The notes under the pieces are model-generated. The model had not been told where the DNA came from, did no database searches, and saw nothing but the letters and a program-made list of their open reading frames with translations. Of a stretch of DNA of 64,000 nucleotides, positions 1-13,400 are shown in pieces. The stretch is from Pogonophryne albipinna. Its lineage: Eukaryota; Chordata; Actinopteri; Perciformes; Artedidraconidae. Position 1 is the stretch's first letter. The number at the start of each line of letters is the position of its first letter. The position numbers and the translations under genes are program-made. The stretch is taken from positions 23,470,647-23,534,646 of the forward strand of contig CM053260.1 of assembly GCA_028583405.1 (NCBI GenBank). The letters are read 5' to 3'.

Positions 1-1310
1 CAGCTGTTTGCCGTGCTCTGCATTCAAACCAGTCACTATGTGTCCTTCCTCAAATACGGCCCTGATCCTCACTCCTGGCTCTTCTTTGACTGCATGGCAG
101 ACAGACATGGTACGACAGATTTCAGCTTATTTTATTTAATATGTTGCCTCTTGGTGTGAGCATCAAATCAATCAAGAGGATTACTGTATTTACAAGAAAA
201 ATAAATGTACAAGAAAACTAAGTACAGTGAAAATACATGTAATACAGTAAATTACATTTTAAAGTGGAGAGCTGTGCAGATTTGAAAGGAGGACAGATGA
301 TAGAGAAATGTGCAAAATACTCAGAGGGATATGCAGGGCTCACAGTATTAATATGAACACAAATAGCACGCGTGATGTGCATTAATGTAATGCATAGTGT
401 TTGTTGGGGCTACACATTGATTTGTTTTATTCAAAAGTGAAACATCTTACTGTTTACTGTACATGGATCAATCCTTAGTGTAGTTATTTCCTCAATTTAA
501 ATAGTTATTTCTGCTTTTATTTGGAAGGCAGCTTTGGGCACCGGGTGATTAGGTATTTATTGGAGAAAGGTGGAGGTAGTAATGGTGCACCAGAACATAA
601 ATGTCTTTTTGACCAGGTAAAGCCTCAGGAAAGGCAGCAGGGCAGTAGAGGTAAAAACATTGTTTGTTGTACTTTTGGATTATTGGAACGCAGAAAATAC
701 TCTACACAAAGGATATTCTTTCCTGGACAGTCGTTCATTTCCCGATGTAAGATTTGCTATCTGGTTTTACAGTTTTTTTCTTCTTGATTTTGCCCCTACA
801 GTGTTTTGTGTGGTGGGTAACAGTCAATGCCAATGGGGGTCTCCGGCCTTAGTAGCAGATGGGAAGAAACAATTTTAAAGAACAGATTTGGTTGTGATGG
901 CATGAAACGTTTTCTTCCATTAGTGGCATTGCAGAATAACAAAACAAGTCATTTTATTCTGATGTTCGTGCAGACTTGTTTTGTTTTTCTAATGGACTGC
1001 CCTTTTTACTGATAAGGCCTCTCTCTGACGTCTTTGACTGGCGTTTATCTCTTCTTCATCTGATGTCTCTAATCTTAAGGCCAATCTTTTCGTAACAGGT
1101 GATGATCAACATGGCTACAACATTCCTGAGATCCGAGCTTGTCCGGAGCTGGGTGACTTCCTGTCCCAGCCGGAGGAGGCCATGGCCCGCTCCCACCCCT
1201 CCCAGACTCCTGAGCTGGTGCGCAGGCTGCTGTGTGACTCCTACATGTTTTTATACCAAAACCCAGCCACGCCACTTTCTAGGTCAAACCACGAGGAGCC
1301 CTTTAACTGA
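1..1310 (+). CDS. cyld: CYLD-type deubiquitinase, 3' end (last two coding exons, 5' truncated by window)
   Basis: Two exons, 1-109 and 1099-1310, join in phase 1 across a GT/AG intron (110-1098) and end at TGA 1308-1310. The first encodes [19 protein letters not shown] followed by a WLFFDCMAD segment; the second encodes [18 protein letters not shown], then [15 protein letters not shown]. This matches the C-terminal end of the USP domain of CYLD, which cleaves K63-linked and linear ubiquitin chains and dampens NF-kB signalling. The TSHYV segment carries the family's catalytic histidine, and the Asp of FFD is the usual third catalytic residue. The Cys box and CAP-Gly domains would lie upstream of the window. 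The first three bases (CAG) may be the preceding intron's acceptor rather than a codon. The tail after LYQNP differs from mammals, so this may be a teleost CYLD-like paralogue rather than the direct orthologue. Confidence 0.85.
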
Positions 1311-2606
1311 TTTTGACAGCGGTGACAATACGTTCCTATAACAGTGCCTTCATAACCTTGCATTTCTGCTTAATCTGCAAGATTTTGTGTTTGTTATTAC
1401 AATAGGAGCTAAACGGATGCTTTTAACATCATGGGGGAAGACTATATTATTTTCCTGTTCAGACATTTGACTATGAATTTAAGATGATATTTAATATATG
1501 TTAAATGAGGTTTTGGGTGGTTTTGCCTTTTATGTGAAGGAGGACAGCGTAGGTCCAAATGCCTGATTCTAACCTTGGACGCTGTTTGGCATGGTGCCAT
1601 AACCACAGCAGCAACACAGGCTCCCCAATCAGAGTCAAACTTTATGCAAATGTGTAAAGAGGGAGAGCGGTAGATGTATAACACTCTGAACGCCACTTTA
1701 TCTCTTGAATGTCTTGCTGTTGTTACACTGTAATTATCCATTCCAATATTTCTTAAAAGGAAATTATGACATTAGACCATAGCATTAGACACACAAATTA
1801 ATATATTGTAATGTATTTTATTGTTTTATTCTTTAGAGTCCATTAAAACACTACGTGACATGTTACATTATTTAAACTTGGATTGTCATTGTGACTTTAA
1901 ACACTGAAGCCCACATGCTTCTTTAGTTGCTGTTTCAGGGCTGTCTCTTGAAAAACAGAAGACTGGAGTAAATGTACAGTGTGTACTTTCTATGGTTTTT
2001 ACTGTAAACTAATGCACTGAGTGCAGATTTTAAAAGGGCATTTTAGTAGATATGTAATATATAGTTTTTATCATTAAAGTGTAAATAAATCCAGTTGGAT
2101 ATCGGTGAATCACAGAATGTTATTGTACAAGGAATATACACAGAATCTCCTTAAGGAGAGACCTATCATTGTGTTTTTAGCAGCCGTTTACAGTGAAAAT
2201 GTGTATTTTGATCCATTCAATCCACATCTAAAGCCTTTTTTATGCTAAATCTGTATCTAATCTTACGAGGCAATACAAGCGGTGCATTGAACTGTACTTT
2301 GAGGACGGGTGAGCCTTTTCAGGATACATTATGGGCTGCAATGCCCTCTTATGGCAATCATTCTTAACTGTGAAACACTATTTTCTTATCAACACATGTT
2401 GAGGCCGATCCAAACAGACCAAAATGAACATTATTCTTATAATCACTGGTGGAATAAATATTCATTCAAAAATAAAAACACAGCACAACAAAGATTCAAG
2501 CTACCCTATCATTGTATTATTTTATGACTAGATTAAGGAATATTTTTTAAATACTAGATTGTCATTGCAAAAGCTATGCTGTAGCTATTGTGCACATGTC
2601 AATAAA
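1311..2606 (+). other. Presumptive 3' UTR of the cyld-like gene with two AATAAA signals
   Basis: The AT-rich sequence after the stop codon has no convincing exon or repeat. AATAAA hexamers occur at 2084-2089 and 2601-2606, and either could end the transcript. The second is followed within about 35 bp by a truncated LINE, so the natural end is probably at or before it. This is inferred from position and signals only. Confidence 0.5.
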
Positions 2607-2640
2607 GCTTTTTAATCTTGAATAGAGATAGTATTTTGTA

Positions 2641-2901
2641 GCCCATCAGGACTAAGCACCGGACCTGAGGAGAAAAGGTATTTCGCTGCAGCCTCCCCCC
2701 CCCCCCCTCTATTGGAAAGGCCAACACACACATCCTCCAAAAAAGCTCTCAAAACTCACCTTTTCACTATTTTAACCTTTAATCCTTTACCTCCACTTTC
2801 TCCCTCTTGGCTTTACTTGTTTTGTTGTTCTATTCTGTATTTGATGGTAAAGCGTCTATGAGCACAGAGTAAAGAGCTATATAAACATGTATTATTATTA
2901 T
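2641..2901 (+). mobile_element. L2-clade LINE, 3'-terminal fragment
   Basis: The segment shares wording with the 3' end of the large LINE at 25630-25911. It has a CCCATCAGGAC start, a C-rich patch, then CTCAAAACTCACCTTTTCAC, a GCACAGAGTAAAGAGCTATA-type hairpin and a terminal (ATT)n tail. It is a 5'-truncated copy, which is usual for target-primed reverse transcription. It has no coding capacity. Confidence 0.8.
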
Positions 2902-3050
2902 TGATCGATCCCAAATTGGAAATGTTTGTGTTACCGTGGCAGCAGGTTAAATAGCATTGCACAGGAGTACACATACAAACAAATAACTTTACAAACAGTA
3001 TCAATGCTAGAAAGATGTACTGTATTTTGGATACCCAATATAGTAAACAA
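2902..3050. repeat. Possible fish interspersed repeat (GATCGATCCCAAATTGG...)
   Basis: The segment begins directly after the (ATT)n tail with a CCCAAATTGGAAATGTTTGTG motif, typical of the 3' ends of dispersed fish elements. A related phrase in the opposite orientation (CCCAATTTGGGATTC) occurs near 21578. No boundaries or terminal repeats can be defined. Confidence 0.3.
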
Positions 3051-3491
3051 AAAAAATTACGAAAGAGGATGACTTAAACCAGTTGGTATGAGACTGAAAT
3101 CTACTTTGAAAGACATGTCGGGTGGTTATTATTCTGAACCATACCTTTGAATTTCAGTTTTCCTCGTCAGCTGCAGTCTGAGTCTGTCTGCCTTTGAGTT
3201 GTAATGTGATCGGTCCTGTTGGCTCTCAAGGTTGTGCAGGACAGGACGGTCTTCTGTTTGTTATGTGTCAAACACTCTAGCCTACACAAGACATATAGCT
3301 TAATGCGCATATTCACAAGCTGATACAGGGATGGACATACATCTGAAAGGACATACTTCTTTGGACGTGATGTTAATGATATTATTTATCATAATACAAA
3401 GAGCTAATTTATTTAGCTTTTGGACACAGATCAAGTGATTACAAAGAAAAAACATAAACAAGTAGGGCTGGAAGCAGCTTGTCCTCCTAAT

Positions 3492-3970
3492 GCAAGTACT
3501 GTACTTAAGAACAATTTTGAGTGACTTTCACTTTATTTTGTTGCTACTTTGTAGTTCGACCCCACGACAATTCAGAAGTAATTTGCGTACTTTTACTCAA
3601 CTTTTTATTTGATACCTTTAGTTACTTTGCATATTTGGATTAATGCTATGAAATAAAAACAACACTTAAATAAGACACCTGGTGTTTATTCACAAGCTAC
3701 CCTGCAGTATACAAAGCAGTTAAAATTAGCTCCATGTTTACCAGTTTTGATACCACTTTGATGCATTCATAATTATAATCAAAACATATAATAATATTAT
3801 TTTGAAATGTGCCAATTTGCACAATGGGTACTTTTACTTTGGGTAGGTATATTTTTATGTTGATACTTTTGTACTGTTACTTGAATGCAGGACTTCTACT
3901 TATAACAGAGTATTGCTTCACTCTGGTACTTCTACTAATAAAAGATCTGAGTACTTCTTCCACCTCTGGA
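3492..3970 (+). repeat. MITE-like repeat, 'AGTACTT/AAGTACT' family, copy 1
   Basis: The sequence is rich in GTACTTTTACTTGAGTA-type words and contains the family's diagnostic middle (CAAGCTACC, ATACAAAGCAGTTAAAATTAG, CTCCATG). It ends with GATCTGAGTACTTC. The same backbone recurs near 14555, 32885, 38618 and 47020. It is a very common unclassified non-autonomous element of teleosts. This copy lies upstream of top1. Confidence 0.75.
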
Positions 3971-4020
3971 AAAGAGACACACATAAGCCATTTCCATTTC
4001 TGCTTACTTTGCTGTATTAT

Positions 4021-4110
4021 ATTAAGGAAGATTGTTTATTATCAAAAGCACAACAAATACAGAGAAGCAGTCAATAGCAATTGCAATGTCAGAGGCTCCC
4101 TCCAGCAATG
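4021..4110 (-). repeat. Short dispersed repeat shared with 46858-46940
   Basis: Read on the minus strand it gives GGAGGGAGCCTCTGACAT, then GACTGCTTCTCTGT, then GTGCTTTTGATAATAAA. The same series of words is found on the plus strand at 46858-46940. Both copies lie close to a copy of the AGTACTT MITE, so this may be an extension of that family or a companion element. Confidence 0.6.
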
Positions 4111-4418
4111 CGTGATACATATTGGTACTACTTTTACTTGAGTACAATATCTGCGTACTTCTCCCTTCTCTGTACATGTGTTCCTCTCCTGTGTGTGACC
4201 ATCGTGGGCCTGAAGCAGAGCAACACGTTTTGTGAAGAGGAGGAGCCACACTGCTCCCTACCATTTAAATTGAAACGCATGCGCAGTAGTCTACAATCGG
4301 GACTTATAGCTCTTACACAACTGTGCCTTTCTTCATTCTGCCTGCTTCTCCTCGCCGGTGTGTGGAAACCACTACACGTTTACTCATTTTAGATTTTTAA
4401 CCAAACCACGCTAAGGAA
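4111..4418 (+). promoter_or_regulatory. Presumptive top1 promoter and 5' UTR
   Basis: This is the interval between the upstream repeat and the top1 ATG. It contains no recognisable coding sequence. A start site somewhere in it is inferred from gene position only. I see no clear TATA box at a usual distance, which is common for housekeeping genes. Confidence 0.35.
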
Positions 4419-7400
4419 ATGAGTGGGGACCATTCCCACAACGAGGACCAGGTAATGTCATCTATGGTGGCTAATGGGCACCCTTTTATTAGCCTTGATT
4501 TGACAAGATAACTTGGCTAACTGTGAATAGTGCATGCTAGCGCGCGTTAGCCCGAGTGTGTTTGTAACGATAATACAACTTATTGTGATTATAACAGCAT
4601 CCTGACACGTCTCATCATGTCTGTATACGTATTGTTAAGGACATGTCCTCTCTGGTTAGCTCTCAGCTTTCACTGGCTACGTATGAACTGCCAGACAAAG
4701 TGATTTGGCGTTAGCTTTAGCTGCTGCTAGCCCGTAGCGGCTCTGGTTTCAGCCGTTGATCCATGTTAACAGTCAGCGTAGCATGTTAGCATCGCTAGCA
4801 TAGTTAGCATGGAAGCTAACAAACTCCCTATGCCAATCCAGCAAGTTCAAAGTTAGTTAGCCGGCTAGTTAGCCTCTACCATATTAAACCTCAATCTGTT
4901 TTTGATTTTTCAGATTGACGGTGGCTCTCGTTTCAATGGTAAGTGTGTGACACGTTGTTAACAAGTTATAAGAGGGGTTTCTGACATGTATCCACTGATT
5001 AAATGGTAGTTCTCAGCAGAGGGCAGAAATGGCGTCCAGAGACTAAGTCCTCTGTCTCACTCTCAGGCGCCTATTGTTCAAAAGGGAGGTCTAATAAAAG
5101 CATTTCCGCCAGTTATTTTCTCAATTTTAGTCATTATTGGTACACACCTCGAGGTGTTTTATTAGTTTCCCGTGTCAGATTTGTTTGTTGGAAGGGTTTT
5201 AATGCCATATTTCCCACCTGAAAGTGAGGGTTTGGGGGTTGAGGACTTAGTCTCTGCGCCATTTTCTTTTTTCAGTGTAGCGGCCTGTCTGCTGCAAGCT
5301 GAACCCAGGCTGTGAAGTGTGCAGATGGCTGTGTGCAGGAGAAATGGGAAGGCACAGTGCTCCGATAAGATCCCACGTATAGACCAGAAAGGGTCTACAG
5401 TTTTTTAATATACGATGTTTAACTCCTTTTTATAGCATAACTTTTTATTATAGCAACTGCGACTTCAAATTCCCACATGCTAGGAGAAGTGGACCGTTTT
5501 TTAAGTTGGATTCTCATTTCAGCAGACAGCACATAATTTCATTAACTTTAATGCTTTGTATCTCAAGCTAAACGAGAATATTGGAGGATATGAACATGTT
5601 TTGGGAGTTTTATTACGAGAATGTTTTTCAACTAATAACCTATATAAAGCATCACCATATGTCATTCAAAGAAAAAAAAATTGTATTTGTAGTCCTGTTG
5701 ATGTTGTCTAATTGTTTTAGGGTATGAACTCTAAATATTGTCCAAGTTAGTTATGTGTTTCAATAATATTATTCGGGCCCTTGCAAATAAATGAATCCAG
5801 CCACATAGCATTATAAATCTCGGACTAACAAGTCTACTAAGAAATGACCTAAACATCACCAATCCACTTATTTGGTTTTCATTCATCAGCAATTGGAAAA
5901 CAAACTACTGGGACCTAAATGATTCTGCATTTTCTTCTAATTATCACAGAGATTGCTGGATAAATTCCACTCAGACTGGACTTTCTAACTTCAGAGTGCA
6001 ATGTTGTGTGTTTTTTAAAGAATAGAACACCGGCATGTTGAAAAGATAATAACATGTGCATCTGTTAAACGGATTAACTAGCAAGTTGTACTTTTTGCAT
6101 TCATTTTGGATGGTTTGGGAGAAACTGCTTGCTAGTTTACCACATAAAACATATATTCTGAGATTTAGTTTTTCAGCTGTGAACTGTAGAGTGTAGTGTT
6201 GGCCAAAAGTCTGTCAGATTTGCTCTTCAGTGTGTAGTAGGAGCGAGCAAATCTTTGAAATGGTCTCTATTGATTTGGTCTAGTTTTGAGATGACGCCAC
6301 AACTCATCTCTGTCGTCTTAAAAAAAAGGAAACCGTGAACTCTTTGACAATAATACATGTAATAAACAAGTTAGTAAAAGTGAATGAATGAGTCATTTGT
6401 CAAACCACTTTCTTTATAAACTGTTTGTCCTACACTGGCATTCCAGGACAATATAGACATTTTTTGGGAGTGTGTTTAGTAGACTAGACTGTTTACATTT
6501 CTTGTGACCAAGTGTATTGCCTAATACACCTGAAGCTGGTAGACTTGATTTGGTGTTTACGTCAAGATTGGGTGTGGGCTCTTTGATTTGAGTAATTGCC
6601 TTCTTTTCATACAATAAGAGATTTCTCTTTGCTGTGGTTTACAAAGAGACTATTTTGTTCACTGGCATGTTTCAACCTGTCAGATGTTTGATGATGTCTC
6701 AAACAATTACCCTTATATGGGCAGTAGGTGGTGCTGTACTACTGTGTAATACATTTCTCAGTCTACATTGTGCATGACATTCAGATAGTGGTGCATGTTC
6801 AGACCAATTGTAGCAATTTACCTGACGTTTTAACTTAGAGTAGCTTTGTGGGGGGACAGAGTGTTATTTTGGTTGTCAGTTTTTCAGCCTGTCCACATTA
6901 GCATCTGCTTTAGGGGAGTACACTTTGTTCAATGTGTGCCACCTGCTAATAGCTTCATAATGGTTTCAGCACGAGGCAGGCGTACCATGTATTCAGTCCA
7001 TTGTCATTATCTTTTAATTTCAAGAAGTTGACCAATGTTTTTCCTCTCATAGACTCTCACAAACATAAAGACAAGCATAAAGATAAGGACCACAAACATA
7101 AGGACCACAAGAAGGACAAGGAACGAGAGAAATCGAAGCATGCCAACAGGTACAGGCTGTGCTTCATAAATGCATATTTCTGTCGATATCGGCTCAAAGC
7201 AAAAATTACTGTCATAACCACATTTTATGTATTGATTTTCTGAAGGTGAAACGACCTACATTTAATAGTTCTGCCTGTTTTTTATTTTAGCGATCACAAG
7301 GAGTCCTCTGACAAAAAGCACAGAGACAAGGAGAAGGAAAAGATGAAGCACAAAGATGGCAGCGCAGACAAACACAAGGACAAGCACAAGGAGAAGAAGG

Positions 7401-10400
7401 TGAATTGCCATGCACATAATTAATGGAAGAATACACATGGGGCTGTGCATGTAAAGTTGTGATTTTAGGTTTCATCGTTATGAATTATTCTGCGATATTA
7501 AGCTCTGTCAAGTCATACACTCATGGCCGTGGCCTGAAGCTATTTAAACTACTAAAAAAATATACAACATACATTTGTCCGTGCATCTTCTGTTTGAATT
7601 ATGATCTTATCGAAAGGACATAGCAATCAGAATGCCTTTATAGACACTGGCTCACTACATGCGTAAACATTGTTTTTTGGATCATGTAGCTTCATTTGGC
7701 TAAAGCAGCTAAACAGTAATACGATTTGGTAACTGCTTTTGTTTAAAGGTCCCATGTCGTGCTTTTCCGGTTATTACCCGTCCCCTTGTGTGTTATGAAG
7801 GTTTTGCTGCATGTAAACGGTCTGCAGAGTCACAAACCCTCAAAGTACACCATGTAGCGAGTAAAACTCTAACACAGAAAATACCTCCCCAAAACGCCTC
7901 GTTGGAGATACGTCATTGTCCATTTGATTCTTCCGGGTACATCATGATGTCAACCGTACCCGGAACGAAATGGACCAATCCGTGGAGCAGTTACGTTAAG
8001 CCCCCGCTGATTGGTCCAAATTGACCAATCCACGGACTTCCTCACACACTCGGTGCAGGCAGCTCTGCTGATTTCTCCTCCCTGGCTGCAGGCTGATAAC
8101 AGACAGTTGGCAGACCCATTCTCACAGCGTTTATCAACCTTTTTCTTACTCAATATCAAGCCACACTTATTGTTTTTACTTCGGCTGTGACTTTGTGTGT
8201 GCTCAGGATGAGTTTGGCTGTGTTTCGCTGTGTATCGCTAAACAAGGAAATCACACCTCCACGGAGCTCAGCGCGATTCACAACGTCCCGACTGGTCCCG
8301 ACCAATCGGAGCACACTGGGCTCACAGGGAGGGGGGGGGGGGGTAAACGAGCCGTTTAGTGGAGAGAGTGAATACACATACTTTACAGAGATGCTGTATG
8401 CGAAACCAATGTGAGTTTGGAAAATTGCACAGTATAAATCTATTCTAGTAGACCTCAACAATGGAATTATGATCAGTGGAAATGGCCATGACATGGGACC
8501 TTTAAGTGTATACTTAATTGGTCTGCAAGTATGGTGAATGTTGAGGGAAACTGTTGAATAGTGGCATATTCTTTTGTCATTATTATTATTATGGGAGGCT
8601 GTGGCGCAGTGGGTCAGTGCGTTGATGATCGGATCAGGGGAGCACAATTTCAAACCCCACTGCAGTCAGGATGTCGTTGTGTCCCTGGGCAAGACACTTC
8701 ACCCCAAATTGCTCCTGTGGGGGAGCAATTGAATGCCCACAGTATTGAATGTATGTAAGTCGCTTTGGATAAAAGCGTCTAGCAAGTGACATGTAATTAT
8801 GTCACTTGTATGTATTATTATTATAATGTTTGTCTTATATAGTGACCTAGATTGGCTTGTTGGTCCACTATAGCAAACTGGTAAAGATGCATAAACTGCT
8901 ACCACTCGGAATGATTTTTATGTATAAGAAAGTTAACTCGTAATTATAAAACTGGACTGACCAACAAAATAACAACTTATGCAAACAGCTAGACTGTTAT
9001 CATAAAACATTTATACAAACATCTTTGTGTTGACCTTTCAGATGAAGTCGCTTGACGGTAAAGTGAAAAAGGAAAAGGAGAACGGCTTTGCCAGGTATGC
9101 TTAGACATTTCACTTCAGTACTATATTTATGCTGACTCATTGTAATATGAAGCCACATCACATTTTTTATGTTTTTTCTTCTTTTTTGCAGCCCTCAAGT
9201 AAAGCCTGAGCCCGAGGAAGATTTTTACCACTCGCCTAAAATTGAGAAGACCCTAAAAAGAGAACGTGATGTTGATATTGAGTGAGTGTTCTTTCAGATT
9301 ACACTTCCTGGATGTCCATGTTTCTGTTTCAAAAGTGTCGTTTTTTTTTACTGTGACCGCACCTGTAACATGTGTATTTTTTTTTTCTTCCCCCCCAGCT
9401 CTGAATTCAAGCCCAAAAAACCTAAGATTGAAAATGACAAGAAGGTAAAGAAGCGGAAACAGGAGGACGAGGTGAGCAGAAGGCCAGCTTGGGTTTTCTT
9501 TCTAACTTTAAAACAATTAAATGAATCCCCTTTTTCTCAAAGCACAACATCTTTCGTGCTTTTATTTTTCTCTCAAGATGTGAGAAAAATAACTTGAGTT
9601 TCTCTTCCCTTTTTTTATTTTAAGGACATCAAGCCCAAAAAAACAAGAAACAAGCCAGGAGTTGCTGATGGTAAAAAGAAAGCAAAGAACGAGCCAGAGG
9701 AGAAGTGGAAGTGGTGAGTTGTCTCTGCCAGCTGTACGACAGTTGCACACATCAGTATGTGGATGTACTTAGTCTTATTTTTGGATAAAGTAATGTTTTG
9801 TTTCTGTGCTATATTCAAATTCCTGATTGGATGTGCTGGTTTGGTTGATCCCAGGTGGGAAGAGGAGAGAGCCACAGACGGCAGCAAATGGAAGTTTCTT
9901 GAACACAGTGGGCCCGTGTTCGCTCTGCCTTACGACCCGCTTCCTAATAATGTCAAATTTTACTATGATGGTAAGATTGAACTCTAACAGCTGCACTGTT
10001 GAGGAATGTTATAGCCAGGTTGTCCGCGGGGTTTTAAAAAAGTATTAAAAGTTGATAAATCAAATTTAGCGAAAATTAAGGCTATTAAAAAGTATTAAAC
10101 GGCATTTTCCAAGGTATTACATTTTGTAGCTTGTTTCCAATAAGTATATGAATTGTCCAAAGAGGTTGTATTCTACAGTCTGCCTGCATGTAATCATTGC
10201 GTAGGTGTGTAGTGTGATTCTGTGTAGTTTATTTATGGCATCCCGTTGGATTTGACGTCATCTGAACCGGACATCGCACGCTCACTGCTTGATAGCGCGC
10301 GAAGGTCCGTTTACGCCATCGTTATAGGGAAATGCAAGTTTGCGTCTAAATGGTTGGAAGATAAGGAGGAAGGACAATCAATACTGTATATAGTCAATGT

Positions 10401-13400
10401 GAGGTAAAGTGTGTCACCAATGTAACCGGTTAAAACTCGAAGTGGCGATGAGGTCTTAAAATGTATGGAAATGGTCTTAAAAAATGTCTTTACATTTGTC
10501 TTCAGGATTCCTGCATATACCCTGTATAGCATGTCAGCGTGGTACCAAACGCACCTATGTTTGCATATTTTAGGTAAGCACATGAAGCTGAGCCGAGAGG
10601 CAGAAGAGGTGGCCACGTTCTTCGGCAAAATGCTCGACCACGATTATACCACAAAGGATATCTTTCGTAAAAACTTCTTTAAAGATTGGAAGAAGGTAGG
10701 AATTCAATGGAAGTATAAAACTTGGTAAATTAAAAATAAGTCTGTTGTTAAAGCCTGTCATGTTTTGCTGATGCAGGAAATGAATGCAGAGGAAAAGGCT
10801 AAAATAACAGATTTGAAGAAGTGCAACTTCTCCGAGATAAACGACTACTTCAAGGCTCAGTCTGAAGCCAGGAAGGCCAAGACAAAGGACCAGAAACTGG
10901 TAAGCTACTAAATGTTTCAAAGTAGCATTTGTTATATTTGTCAACAGTACAGGTCAATTAAACTAAAAACACAAGGCAGTCACCTTCGTGACTACTTGTT
11001 TAATTACATAGTTGTATATCTGATTAAATGGGAATCACACCATTGACACTTGAGGGTTGGAGATCTGACATTTTTTAAATCCTTTCAAACGGCGCCCATT
11101 CAAACATGGTACATAACAACAATAACTACACATAAGTGAAGTTGGCAGACCTCAACATCTGCCACACTTTTTCATGTTTTTTGAATACCAGAGGATTCAG
11201 TAAGGGTAGCTTGCCACTAGGGCTGTACCCGAATATTCGTTCGTTGGAGTACTATTCGGGTTTCAATTTCGTTTTTTGAAATTGAATTTATTGAAATCTC
11301 CAATATCAACGTAAGAGCTTGTGCCTCTTCGGGGGGTGATGACACTTAACCATAAACTTTATAGTTTACTTTCTCCGTCTTTATTTGTAGATATGACTTT
11401 TCTCCGTCAAGTTGTTTCCATAGCAGCAACAACTTCCTGTCAACAGCGCTAACTCTCCTTCAAAATAAAAGCATGTCCATACAAAATAGGAAGCCAAGCC
11501 AAATTACACTTAAGACATATGCAACGAAAGTAACAAACACAATGCAATATCCTTTTCAATTTCAAAGAACACAAATTGGGTTGTATACATTAACAAATAA
11601 CTATAAAACAACAATACTGTAGAATAACAAAATGAATGCCGTGAATAAACCGAAATACACGGGTTGAAGCGGTTCGCTGCTGATTACTACCGAATATCCG
11701 GAGACCGCCCTACTATCCACAAGATAAATAATTCACCAACTAGGGTTTATTTTACCCCCAAGTCTTAGTCTTGTCTTGTCTTAGATGTCCATATTAAATT
11801 CCCTGTATTTTCACAACTTCAATCCAGTTTAAGTCTTAATTGTCCTTCATCAAGGTAAACTCGTTTTTTTTTTTGTCGATGAACACAGAGTTTTTTTTTT
11901 TTAATTCTTGTAAAGGACTTTATGGTCTCTCTTTTTGGTCATCAAACGTTGCTTATTTATGAAGTCATAAATGGTGTCAAATGTGCTTCTCCAAGTAATT
12001 TTTGACCCGTATATGTTCGTCAACAAGATAAAACGATGGTTCTTATGTTTGGTCTTTGTAGAAATTAAAGGAAGAGAACGAGCGCCTCCTGCAGGAGTAC
12101 GGCTTCTGCATCATGGACAACCACAGGGAGCGCATTGCTAACTTCCGCATCGAGCCCCCGGGTCTGTTCCGAGGCCGTGGAGACCACCCGAAGATGGGCA
12201 TGCTCAAACGCCGCACCCGGCCCAAAGACATCATCATCAACTGCAGCAAGTGAGTGAACGCCTGGCTGCTGTTGCTGCGGGATGTTTTACGAGAGTTCAA
12301 CGACTAAATGTTTATTCTTTCCTCCTAGGGACTCCAAGCACCCCGATCCCCCTCCAGGCACCAAGTGGAAAGAGGTTCGCCATGACAACAAGGTGACCTG
12401 GCTGGTGTCGTGGACGGAGAACATCCAGGGCTCCATCAAATACATCATGCTGAACCCCAGCTCCAGGATCAAGGTGAGCCGAGTGCTGCACTTTAAGGGC
12501 GTTTTCATAATTCATTCCTCTGTGTGCTGAACGACGTACACTATTCAACTTTAAGTAGCATAGAGTGTAGGAGACAAAATGCTTATTGAGCCTGTTTTTT
12601 ATTATTCATCATCACTTCCAAGAATCTGTTTTATGGCCTTTCTTCCATCTGCTAAGGGGTTTGCTCGGCTTTGAGACAAAGGAAGTGAGCTAGTCTTGGA
12701 AATGGTCTGTTGACTATCAGGTCCCTCTTCAGTGATTTCATTATTTTCTTTGATAAACATTGTTAAACATCCCTACAGTGCTGACTTATTTGAAACCTGT
12801 CCCAGTGTCAACCCTAATGTAGCCTCTTAGCAGCTATATGAAATGTAGTCACTATAGAGTTTGTTGCTGTTACTCGAGACACTTCAATCTGTAAAAAGTG
12901 AGACTACAATGATTACCTGCTGTGCTGTGCAGCAGCTACTAACTACATTTCGTGTTCATATTGTGACTGTCGACACAAACATGGCCCCATCTAATTCATT
13001 AGTCACTCATTCGTCTGTCTGCAGGGCGAGAAGGACTGGCAGAAGTATGAGACGGCTCGCAGGCTGAAAAAATGTGTGGAACGCCTCCGAACCCAGTACC
13101 GCGAGGACTGGAAGTCTAAGGAGATGAGGATCAGACAGAGAGCTGTTGCACTCTATTTCATCGACAAGGTGAGCGGCATGAGCACTGTTAACATTGTCTG
13201 TAATTTCTTTTTAAATACTCGTGAGTGGGGTTTAGCAGGTGCTTAAACGCTGGCCTGCAGTCGGAGGGAATGTCTTTTGTTAATCCGGCTGTCCTGATGT
13301 GCTCTAGCTGGCGCTGAGAGCGGGTAACGAGAAGGAGGAAGGAGAGACGGCCGACACCGTGGGCTGCTGCTCTCTGAGAGTCGAGCACATCAAACTTTAC

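Noticed and set aside
7001..7243. Lysine/histidine-rich small ORF as a separate gene
   Set aside because: It is top1 exon 3 plus flanking intron; the frame continues through GT/AG splicing into exon 4.
8593..8799. Possible tRNA gene from A/B-box-like sequence (also 54052, 56410 and 25966-26160)
   Set aside because: The repeated SINE tails and degenerate tRNA-like heads lacking a cloverleaf mark these as tRNA-derived SINEs.
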